From: an uncultured Prevotella sp.
Lineage (GTDB): Bacteria > Bacteroidota > Bacteroidia > Bacteroidales > Bacteroidaceae
DNA: 37,147 nt
Assembly (NCBI GenBank): GCA_934183355.1
Contig: CAKPST010000012.1
Coordinates: 1 to 37,147, forward strand
Direction of reading: 5' to 3'
Numbering within the stretch: the stretch's first letter is position 1; each line of letters opens with the position of its first letter. Below are positions 8,379 to 15,413 of the stretch, in pieces. The position numbers were made by a program, and so were the translations under genes. The notes beneath the pieces were generated by a model. That model was not told where the DNA came from and ran no database searches. It saw nothing but the letters and a program-made list of their open reading frames with translations.

Positions 8379-8580
8379 CTTTATTAAACTTTATGTCACG
8401 ACACGGTGCTGAGTAGCCCCTCTGCCGAGCCAGTCACCCTAAGAAGACCGCGGTGTCTCGCCCATGCCTCTCTCGTATTGAGGATTGGGACAGAAGCCAG
8501 TCTCGCTGCGCCGCAAGCCTCTGCGCCGAAACACAAGCAGCCTCTCTTGTATGGAGGCATTAACCAAAGAACAAGAAGAA
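8379..8580 (+). promoter_or_regulatory. Structured leader of thrA, candidate cis-regulatory RNA
   Basis: About 200 nt, far longer and more GC-rich than other 5' leaders here. It contains two copies of a composite motif: GCCAGTC (8429-8435 and 8496-8502) followed 37-44 nt later by a hairpin with nearly the same sequence, CCTC-TCTCGTATT-GAGG (8467-8483) and GCCTC-TCTTGTATG-GAGGC (8540-8558). The first hairpin can be extended by TGTC (8454-8457) with GACA (8489-8492). Alternative pairings exist: GCTGC (8505-8509) with GCAGC (8537-8541), and GCCTC (8517-8521) with GAGGC (8554-8558). I cannot match it to SAM, cobalamin, TPP or lysine riboswitch consensus sequences. Regulation of thrA is an inference. 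Confidence 0.5.
8393..8416 (+). CDS. Possible 7-codon leader peptide (uORF)
   Basis: ATG at 8393 followed by a stop at 8414-8416 would encode MSRHGAE. It lies ~14 nt after the predicted transcription start and just before the structured part of the leader. It contains no threonine or isoleucine, so it does not resemble an enterobacterial thrL attenuator. It may be chance. Confidence 0.2.
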   Translation: MSRHGAE

Positions 8581-11016
8581 ATGAAAGTATTGAAGTTTGG
8601 CGGAACCTCAGTTGGTTCCGTAGAGAGCATTCTCAGCCTAAAGGCTATCGTAGAGAAAGAAGCAGAAAAACAACCCATCATCGTGGTTGTAAGTGCCCTG
8701 GGTGGCATCACCGACAAACTCCTGGCTACATCGCAGATCGCGCTCAAGGGCGACGAGGCATGGAAGGAAGAGTTTCAGGCCATGGTAGACCGCCATCACC
8801 GCATGATAGACACCATCATCACCGACACACGCAAGCGCGAGAATCTGTTTCGCATCGTCGACTCGCTGTTCGAGCAGCTACGTTCCATCTATTTCGGTGT
8901 ATTTCTCATCCACGACCTGTCCAACAAGACACAGGATGCCATCGTGAGCTACGGCGAACGCCTCAGCTCCAACATCGTGGCTACACTTGTGCAAGGTGCC
9001 AAATGGTTTGACTCTCGCGAGTTTATTAAGACAACACAAAAGAATCACAAGAACACACTCGACTCCGAACTCACCCTACGTCTGGTGCGTCGCACATTCA
9101 GCGACCTGCCACGCATTTCGCTTGTCCCTGGTTTTATCAGTATGGACCGCGACACCGAAGAGATAACCAACCTCGGACGTGGTGGTTCCGACTACACCGC
9201 TGCCATCATAGCAGCTGCCCTCGACGCCGACATTCTTGAGATATGGACCGACGTCGACGGATTCATGACAGCCGACCCACGTGTCATCAAGACTGCATAC
9301 ACCATCAACGAACTGAGTTATATCGAGGCTATGGAGCTTTGCAACTTTGGTGCAAAGGTGATTTATCCACCTACGATATACCCCGTTTGTATAAAAAACA
9401 TACCCATCCGCGTCAAAAACACATTCAATCCCGACGCTGAGGGCACCATCATCAAAGCCAAGATTGACAACGACACCAAGCCTATCAAGGGTATATCGAG
9501 CATCAACGGCACCACTCTTATCACCGTGACAGGTCTGTCAATGGTGGGTGTCATCGGTGTCAACCGCCGCATCTTCACCGCCCTTGCCGACAATGGCATC
9601 AGCGTGTTCATGGTGTCGCAGGCTTCATCAGAGAACTCTACGTCTATCGGTGTGCGCGACCAGGACGCTCAAGCTGCCGTCGAAGTGCTCAACAACGAGT
9701 TTGCCAAGGAGATTGAGACTGGTGCCATGTTCCCCATGCACGCCGAGAGTGGGCTTGCCACTGTCGCCATCGTGGGCGAAAACATGAAGCACACACCGGG
9801 CATCGCCGGCAAACTATTCGGCACACTCGGCAGAAGTGGCATCAGCGTCATAGCTTGTGCGCAGGGTGCATCAGAGACCAACATCTCGTTTGTAGTAGAC
9901 AGCAAGTATCTGCGCAAGGCACTCAACGTCATCCACGACTCGTTCTTCCTCTCCGAATACAAGGTGCTCAACCTCTTTGTCTGCGGTGTGGGAACCGTTG
10001 GTGGACAACTTCTTGAGCAGATTCACGACCAATACGAGGAGCTGAAGCAAACCAAGCGATTCAAACTCAACGTCGTGGGCATCGCCACTTCTAAGAAGGC
10101 TATATTCAATCGCGACGGCATCGACCTCAGCACCTACCGCGAACAGCTTGCCGACGCTCCCGAATGCAACGACAAGGCTCTGAGCGACGAGATTATCAAG
10201 ATGAACATCTTCAACAGCGTGTTTGTCGACTGTACAGCGAGCAAGGATGTGGCTCAGCTCTATCAGGGTTTCCTTGAGCACAACATCTCGGTGATAGCTG
10301 CCAACAAGATTGCTGCTTCGTCGTCATACGACAACTATATCCGTCTGAAGGAGACAGCTCTGTCGCGCGGTGTCAAGTTCCGCTACGAGACCAATGTGGG
10401 CGCCGGACTGCCCATCATAGGCACCATCAACGACCTGCGCAACTCTGGCGACGTCATTCTGAAGATTGAGGCTGTGCTCAGTGGCACGCTCAACTTCATC
10501 TTCAACGAGATTTCTGCTGACGTGCCTCTGTCCGAGGCTGTACGCCGTGCTAAAGAACAGGGCTACAGCGAGCCCGACCCACGCATCGACCTCTCGGGCA
10601 AAGACGTCATCCGCAAGCTCGTCATCCTCGCTCGTGAAGCAGGCTACAAGGTGGAGAAATCGGATGTGGAGAAGCATCTGTTCATACCCGACTCAATGTT
10701 CGAAGGCTCTATCGACGACTTCTGGCATCATCTGCCCGAAATAGACGCCGACTTTGAGGAGCGTCGCAAGCAACTCGAAGCCGAGGGCAAGCGTTGGCGA
10801 TTTGTTGCTACCTTCGACCACGGCAAGACCAGCGTGGCTCTGAAAGAGGTAGACATGCGCCACCCCTTCTACAACCTTGAGGGCAGCAACAACGTCGTAT
10901 CACTCACCACAGAGCGCTATCGCGAATATCCTATGCTCATCCAGGGCTACGGAGCCGGTGCAAGTGTGACGGCTGCTGGAGTGTTCGCCAATATCATGTC
11001 TATAGCAAATATCTAA
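8581..11016 (+). CDS. thrA: Bifunctional aspartate kinase / homoserine dehydrogenase
   Basis: 811 residues catalysing the first and third steps of the aspartate pathway to threonine and methionine. The kinase domain starts at once with LKFGGTSVGS (about 4-13) and includes NLGRGGSDYTAA. Tandem ACT-type regulatory regions follow, with TVTGLSMVGVIGVNRRIF and TVAIVGENMKHTPGIAGKLF. The dehydrogenase begins around 463 with NLFVCGVGTVGG (nucleotide site) and ends with a GYGAGASVTAAGVFANI motif. I chose ATG 8581 because the family begins MKVxKFGG. An in-frame ATG at 8551 would add MEALTKEQEE, but it lies in the loop of a leader hairpin. First gene of an operon with 18- and 30-bp gaps. Confidence 0.97.
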   Translation: MKVLKFGGTSVGSVESILSLKAIVEKEAEKQPIIVVVSALGGITDKLLATSQIALKGDEAWKEEFQAMVDRHHRMIDTIITDTRKRENLFRIVDSLFEQLRSIYFGVFLIHDLSNKTQDAIVSYGERLSSNIVATLVQGAKWFDSREFIKTTQKNHKNTLDSELTLRLVRRTFSDLPRISLVPGFISMDRDTEEITNLGRGGSDYTAAIIAAALDADILEIWTDVDGFMTADPRVIKTAYTINELSYIEAMELCNFGAKVIYPPTIYPVCIKNIPIRVKNTFNPDAEGTIIKAKIDNDTKPIKGISSINGTTLITVTGLSMVGVIGVNRRIFTALADNGISVFMVSQASSENSTSIGVRDQDAQAAVEVLNNEFAKEIETGAMFPMHAESGLATVAIVGENMKHTPGIAGKLFGTLGRSGISVIACAQGASETNISFVVDSKYLRKALNVIHDSFFLSEYKVLNLFVCGVGTVGGQLLEQIHDQYEELKQTKRFKLNVVGIATSKKAIFNRDGIDLSTYREQLADAPECNDKALSDEIIKMNIFNSVFVDCTASKDVAQLYQGFLEHNISVIAANKIAASSSYDNYIRLKETALSRGVKFRYETNVGAGLPIIGTINDLRNSGDVILKIEAVLSGTLNFIFNEISADVPLSEAVRRAKEQGYSEPDPRIDLSGKDVIRKLVILAREAGYKVEKSDVEKHLFIPDSMFEGSIDDFWHHLPEIDADFEERRKQLEAEGKRWRFVATFDHGKTSVALKEVDMRHPFYNLEGSNNVVSLTTERYREYPMLIQGYGAGASVTAAGVFANIMSIANI

Positions 11017-11034
11017 TATCTAATAGTTTCGCCT

Positions 11035-12258
11035 ATGAAACACATCATCATTTTGGGCGACGGTATGGCTGACCATGCCGTCGAACGACTTGGAGGCAAG
11101 ACTCTCCTCGAATATGCCAACACCCCCAATATGGACCACTTGGCACGCATCGGACGCACAGGACGACTGCTCACTGTGCCCGACGGATTTTTGCCAGGCA
11201 GTGAGGTGGCTAATGCCACTATCCTCGGCTACGACATGAACAAAGTGTATGAGGGTCGCGGACCACTGGAGGCTGCTTCCATAGGCTACGAAATGGAGCC
11301 AGACGACCTCGCCTTGCGCTGCAACATCATCTGTCTTAAAGACCAGAAGATAAAGAATCATCATGGTGGTCATCTCACTACCGAGGAGAGCGAAGCCCTC
11401 ATCGACCTGCTCAACAAGAAGCTGGGCAACGACCGCATAAAGTTTGTCAAGGGCATACAATACCGACATCTGCTAATTATCAAGGGTGGCAACAAGCACA
11501 TCACATGCGCACCGCCACACGACCATCCCAACGAGGAGTGGCGCAAACTGCTCGTTCGCCCCGAACATGGCTACGACAAAGAGGCTATGGAGACTGTCAT
11601 TCTGCTCAACGAGCTTATCATCAAGTCGCAAGAAGTGCTGTTCGACGCACCACTCAACATTCGTCGACGTGCTGAGGGCAAGGACCAAGCCAACAGCATC
11701 TGGCCCTGGGGAGGCGGCTATCGTCCACAGATGAAGACGCTCTCCGAGATGTATCCGCAGATAAAGCGTGGCGATGTCATCTCTGCCGTCGACCTGATAC
11801 GTGGCATCGGACACTATGCCGGACTGCATAACATCATCGTGCCAGGCGCTACTGGTCTTGCCGACACCAACTACGAGGGCAAGACTCAAGCGGCTATCGA
11901 CGCTCTGCGCAAGGACGACTTCGTATTTGTGCATGTCGAGGCAAGCGACGAGGCTGGACACGACGGCGACCTCGAACTGAAACTGCGCACCATCGAGAAT
12001 CTAGACAGTCGTATGGTGGGCCCCATCTTCGAGGAGGTGTCTAAATGGGACGAGCCTGTATGCATAGCTGTCATGCCCGACCATCCCACACCCGTAGAGA
12101 TACGCACACACGTCAAGGAGCCAGTGCCGTTCATAATATGGCATCCTGGCATCCAACCCGACTCCGTAGAATGCTACAACGAGGTGAGCTGCGTCAGCGG
12201 CAGCTATGGCATGTTGCACCTGACGGAATTTATGGACGAGTTTATGAGCATTGAGTAA
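11035..12258 (+). CDS. Proposed homoserine kinase of the archaeal-type phosphoglycerate mutase (alkaline phosphatase superfamily) fold
   Basis: 407 residues. The sequence is that of a cofactor-independent, archaeal-type phosphoglycerate mutase: HIIILGDGMAD at the N-terminus (metal-binding Asp9), PGSEVANATILGYD with the nucleophile-position Ser56, VHVEASDEAGHDGD and MPDHPTPVEIRTH as metal-binding segments. It lies between thrA and thrC, exactly where thrB would be expected, and no GHMP-type homoserine kinase is present. This arrangement underlies the family-level prediction (TIGRFAM 'proposed homoserine kinase') that these proteins phosphorylate homoserine. That function is inferred from context. 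A generic mutase role is the alternative, but the operon argues against it. Confidence 0.87.
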   Translation: MKHIIILGDGMADHAVERLGGKTLLEYANTPNMDHLARIGRTGRLLTVPDGFLPGSEVANATILGYDMNKVYEGRGPLEAASIGYEMEPDDLALRCNIICLKDQKIKNHHGGHLTTEESEALIDLLNKKLGNDRIKFVKGIQYRHLLIIKGGNKHITCAPPHDHPNEEWRKLLVRPEHGYDKEAMETVILLNELIIKSQEVLFDAPLNIRRRAEGKDQANSIWPWGGGYRPQMKTLSEMYPQIKRGDVISAVDLIRGIGHYAGLHNIIVPGATGLADTNYEGKTQAAIDALRKDDFVFVHVEASDEAGHDGDLELKLRTIENLDSRMVGPIFEEVSKWDEPVCIAVMPDHPTPVEIRTHVKEPVPFIIWHPGIQPDSVECYNEVSCVSGSYGMLHLTEFMDEFMSIE

Positions 12259-12288
12259 AGGGAACAATGAATAGCGAAAAAAAGGATT

Positions 12289-13587
12289 ATGAAATATTAC
12301 AGCACCAACCATAACGCACCCCTCGCCTCTCTGCACGAGGCAGTAGTAAAAGGACTTGCACCCGACCGCGGACTATATATGCCCGAACGTATCAAACGAC
12401 TGCCGAAGGAATTCTTCGACAACATCGACAAACTCTCGTTTCAGGAGATTGCCTATCATGTGGCAGACGCCTTCTTCGGCGAGGACATCAAGGCCGACGA
12501 CCTCAAGCGCATAGTCTACGACACACTGGCTTTCGACTGCCCTATTAAGGAGGTAGAGGACAATATCTACTCGCTTGAGCTCTTCCACGGACCCACACTC
12601 GCCTTCAAGGATGTAGGTGCACGCTTCATGGCACGCATGCTGCAATACTTCATTCGCGAGGAAGGTACCAAGAATGTCAACGTGCTCGTAGCCACAAGTG
12701 GCGACACGGGGTCTGCCGTTGCCAATGGATTCCTTGGCGTTGAGGGCATACATGTGTATGTGCTCTATCCCAAGGGCAAGGTGAGCAAGATTCAAGAGAG
12801 CCAGTTCACCACCCTCGGACAGAACATTACTGCCATTGAGGTTGACGGAGTTTTTGACGACTGCCAGGCTCTTGTCAAGCAGGCGTTTATGGACAACGAA
12901 CTCAATCAGCACATGAAGCTGACATCAGCCAACTCCATCAACGTGGCACGCTTCCTCCCACAGGCGTTCTACTACTTCTATGCCTACGCTCAGCTCAAGC
13001 GCATGGGCAAGGAGCACGGATATGTCATCTGTGTGCCAAGTGGCAACTTCGGCAACATCACGGCTGCCATCTTCGGCAGAGAGATGGGCTTGCCCGTAAA
13101 GCGTTTCATAGCTGCCAACAACGCCAACGACATCGTATATAAGTATCTGCAAACTGGCGAATACTGTCCGCGCCCAAGCATTCAGACCATTGCCAACGCT
13201 ATGGACGTGGGCGATCCGAGCAACTTCGCACGAATCAACGACCTCTTCAAGGGCGACTGGAAGAAGATTTCAAGCCTTATGAGTGGTGCCACATACACCG
13301 ACGAGCAGATACGCGAGGCTATGCGCCACTGCTACGACCACAACCACTACATCCTCGACCCACACGGAGCATGTGGCTATCAGGCTCTGAAAGACCTCTT
13401 GCTCGACGGCGAAGTGGGCGTGTTCGGCGAGACGGCTCACCCTGCCAAGTTCAAGGAAACAGTGGAGAACGCCATCAATGCCGAAGTGGAGATACCCGAA
13501 CGTCTCGCCGCATTCATGAAGGGCGAGAAGAAGAGCATCGCCATGTCGAAGGAGTTCAGCGACTTCAAGAATTACTTAATGAAATAA
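12289..13587 (+). CDS. thrC: Threonine synthase
   Basis: 432 residues; a PLP enzyme that converts O-phosphohomoserine to threonine. The N-terminus YYSTNHNAPLASLHEAVVKG is typical of the family (here cited as positions 3-22). The PLP lysine is Lys107 in HGPTLAFKDVGARF. The phosphate-binding segments ATSGDTGSAVANGF (135-148) and CVPSGNFGNITAAIFG are intact. It lies 30 bp after the proposed homoserine kinase and is followed by a strong terminator, so it ends the operon. Confidence 0.97.
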   Translation: MKYYSTNHNAPLASLHEAVVKGLAPDRGLYMPERIKRLPKEFFDNIDKLSFQEIAYHVADAFFGEDIKADDLKRIVYDTLAFDCPIKEVEDNIYSLELFHGPTLAFKDVGARFMARMLQYFIREEGTKNVNVLVATSGDTGSAVANGFLGVEGIHVYVLYPKGKVSKIQESQFTTLGQNITAIEVDGVFDDCQALVKQAFMDNELNQHMKLTSANSINVARFLPQAFYYFYAYAQLKRMGKEHGYVICVPSGNFGNITAAIFGREMGLPVKRFIAANNANDIVYKYLQTGEYCPRPSIQTIANAMDVGDPSNFARINDLFKGDWKKISSLMSGATYTDEQIREAMRHCYDHNHYILDPHGACGYQALKDLLLDGEVGVFGETAHPAKFKETVENAINAEVEIPERLAAFMKGEKKSIAMSKEFSDFKNYLMK

Positions 13588-13634
13588 AAGAATACCTCCT
13601 TCCCTGCGCTCAGCGCGGGAAAGGAGGTATTCTT
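13587..13634 (+). terminator. Intrinsic terminator of the threonine operon
   Basis: A long hairpin begins at the last base of the thrC stop codon. AAAGAATACCTCCTT (13587-13601) pairs perfectly with AAGGAGGTATTCTTT (13620-13634), and the inner CCCTGCGCT/AGCGCGGG region pairs imperfectly. It ends in TCTTTTAT. Confidence 0.88.
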
Positions 13635-13646
13635 TTATATAGAAGC

Positions 13647-13781
13647 ATGGTGGCAATAACGCCTCTACTCTATCAAAGTGGATACATCACTATCAAAGAC
13701 TATGATGAAGAGTCGCAACTATACGTGCTTGGCATTCCTAATCGTGAAATATGGGTGGGACTTAAGAGCCTTATGCCTTAA
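13647..13781 (+). pseudogene. Fragment of an AAA-ATPase-like/PD-(D/E)XK_9 protein gene
   Basis: This 44-codon stretch encodes PLLYQSGYITIKDYDEESQLY, continuing with VLGIPNREIWVGLKSLMP and a stop. The LYQSGYxTIKDYD...YxLGxPNREV pattern is the recognisable join between the ATPase core and the C-terminal nuclease-like domain of the multicopy Bacteroidetes 'ATP-binding protein / AAA-ATPase-like' family (usually ~500+ residues). The rest of the gene is absent, with no trace of the N-terminal 'RPRRFGKS' region here. It sits 12 bp after the thrC terminator. I read it as a decayed remnant. A second fragment of the same family lies at 17733-17885. Confidence 0.7.
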
Positions 13782-13810
13782 AGGTTGAACCTAAAAACAT
13801 TTTTTCTTTT

Positions 13811-14261
13811 TTCATCTGCAATACTGCAATTCGTAGCATTTCAGTCCACATAAGACATTATAAATCAAGGCTTTAGCCGCGATTGCAGATTGCTTGTAGA
13901 TGGCAAATTCATCTGCAACAACTGCAATTAGTCTTGCCAGAGAGCACAAACGGCATAATAGGAAGTGTACAAAGCCCTTGTACGAGGTGTAACTAGCCCT
14001 TGTACGAAGTGTAACTAGCCTTAGTACAAGGTGTACAAAGCCTCCGAACCGTACCACGCTATCTGTATATTATTGTCACGCTAACTGTATATTATAATGT
14101 TATATAGCAGAATGGTACGGCTCTGAGCGCCGTACCTCCTACAGATTGCAGATGATTGCAGTTGATTGCAGATTTGAGAAGTCTACTGCAATAAGGCTAA
14201 CATGTTACCAATCAATATGTTACATGCATATTTCATGCCAAAATTGCAGATTGCAGATGAA
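13811..14261. repeat. 451-bp non-coding repeat element bounded by inverted repeats
   Basis: The ends are inverted repeats: TTCATCTGCAATACTGCAATT (13811-13831, shown without its last base as TTCATCTGCAATACTGCAAT) and its complement at 14242-14261, differing by one inserted base. Related TCTGCAA/TTGCAGA words recur inside at 13883-13890, 13909-13928 and 14143-14172. The interior also has a 22-bp tandem array, a direct repeat of CACGCTA-n-CTGTATATTAT (14055-14072 and 14077-14094), and a hairpin GGTACGGC/GCCGTACC (14114-14121 and 14129-14136). There is no convincing coding sequence. It resembles a palindrome-rich or MITE-like interspersed element, but I see no target-site duplication. Confidence 0.6.
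13965..14043. repeat. 22-bp tandem array, three full copies and one partial
   Basis: Units start at 13965, 13987, 14009 and 14031. Each begins GTGTA and contains AGCC; most have TTGTAC or AGTACA towards the end. Copies 1 and 4 share GTGTACAAAGCC; copies 2 and 3 share GTGTAACTAGCC. Each unit is itself partly self-complementary (GTACAA...TTGTAC). There are no spacers, so this is a tandem repeat and not a CRISPR array. Confidence 0.85.
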
Positions 14262-14272
14262 TTCTAAAAATT

Positions 14273-15376
14273 TTATTTCATGTCCATCACGCGCCACACG
14301 TAAGCTATATATCCAAAGACAAATGGCACGAGCAACGAGACGTAGAACATGGTGCGGAGCGTGAACTCGCTGCTGCAACTATTGGCTATTGTCAACGAGC
14401 ACTGCAAGTCGGCATTGGACGGATAGTAGGCGGTGTCGCCCCATCCTGCCACGAGCAGCAACGACAGCACAACGAGCACCACTCCTATGCCTGCCGGCCA
14501 AATGCCCTTGACGTATGTAGAGCTGAGTATGGTGCGCACGACACCGTAGAGCAGCAGCCCAACACCAATGATGGTGAGCACGGTGAGTGGCCATAGCTGT
14601 AGATAGTTGTGCATATACTTCATCGGTTGCATGAACACCACTCCCGTAGCAGGGTCGACGGCATAGCCTTCCTTGAGCAGCGTGCGCACGAAGAACGCTA
14701 AGAAGAAGACGAGGAACGGCACCGTACATCCTACAAGTCTAACCGAGCCGCGCGAGCGTATATCCTCGTCGTCGACATTGTTGACGATGTAGAGTATGCC
14801 AAGCATGCGGGCAAGGAACATCACGGCAAATCCAAGTGCAAGATTCCAAGGGTCGAGCAGTGCGTCGAGTCCTGCCGAGGCATTTGCCCAACGACTGATG
14901 ACGGGAGCACCAAGATTGGTGAGCGAGGCTTTCTCGACGATGAAGTTGGAACCGTTGAAGAATGTGGCTACGGCTCCACCCAAGAGTAGCGGACCGACAA
15001 TGCCGTTGAGGACGAGAAACCAACGATAGGTGCGTGTGCCGAGCAGATTGCCACGACGATGCTGAAACTCGTAGCTCACTGCCTGCAATACAAACGAGAA
15101 GAGTATTATCATCCACAGCCAGTAGGCTCCACCGAAACTTGTGCTGTAGAACAATGGAAACGAGGCGAAGAAGGCTCCGCCAAAGGTGACGAGTGTGGTG
15201 AACGTAATCTCCCACTTGCGACCAGTCGACTCTATCACTTTGCGCTGCCCTTCCTCGGTTCTGCCCAGACTATATACCAGAGAGTTGGCTCCCTGTACAA
15301 AGAGCAGAAACACGAGCAACGCTCCAAGCAGCGACACTACAAACCACCAATATTGTTGAAGAAATGAATATGTCAT
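14273..15376 (-). CDS. cydB: Cytochrome bd ubiquinol oxidase subunit II
   Basis: 367 residues; an integral membrane subunit of the quinol oxidase that reduces oxygen to water with high affinity. About nine hydrophobic helices can be seen, beginning WWFVVSLLGALLVFLLFVQG. Family features are QGANSLVYSLGRTEEGQRKVIE near 28-49 (cited as QGANSLVYSLG), GRKWEITFTTLVTFGGAFFA and the long loop before the C-terminal helices. The N-terminus is slightly divergent from the E. coli protein, as is normal in Bacteroidetes. It follows cydA by 37 bp on the same strand, and its stop is 12 bp from the right end of the repeat element. Confidence 0.95.
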   Translation of the reverse strand: MTYSFLQQYWWFVVSLLGALLVFLLFVQGANSLVYSLGRTEEGQRKVIESTGRKWEITFTTLVTFGGAFFASFPLFYSTSFGGAYWLWMIILFSFVLQAVSYEFQHRRGNLLGTRTYRWFLVLNGIVGPLLLGGAVATFFNGSNFIVEKASLTNLGAPVISRWANASAGLDALLDPWNLALGFAVMFLARMLGILYIVNNVDDEDIRSRGSVRLVGCTVPFLVFFLAFFVRTLLKEGYAVDPATGVVFMQPMKYMHNYLQLWPLTVLTIIGVGLLLYGVVRTILSSTYVKGIWPAGIGVVLVVLSLLLVAGWGDTAYYPSNADLQCSLTIANSCSSEFTLRTMFYVSLLVPFVFGYIAYVWRVMDMK

Positions 15377-15413
15377 AATGTGAATGTTGAATGATTAGTG
15401 ATTGAATGTTTTT

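Noticed and set aside
8485..8580. Extension of thrA upstream of 8581
   Set aside because: The family begins at MKVxKFGG; the extension would start at TTG and run through the structured leader. The ATG at 8551 is less easily excluded but lies in a hairpin loop.
13040..13220. Minus-strand frames within thrC
   Set aside because: Shadow frames of a conserved coding sequence, without motifs of their own.
13371..13781. Frame running from inside thrC through the terminator
   Set aside because: The part before 13640 is a shadow of thrC in another frame and crosses the terminator. Only the last 44 codons show real similarity and are annotated as a gene remnant.
13965..14043. CRISPR array
   Set aside because: The 22-bp units are contiguous with no spacers, and no cas genes are present.
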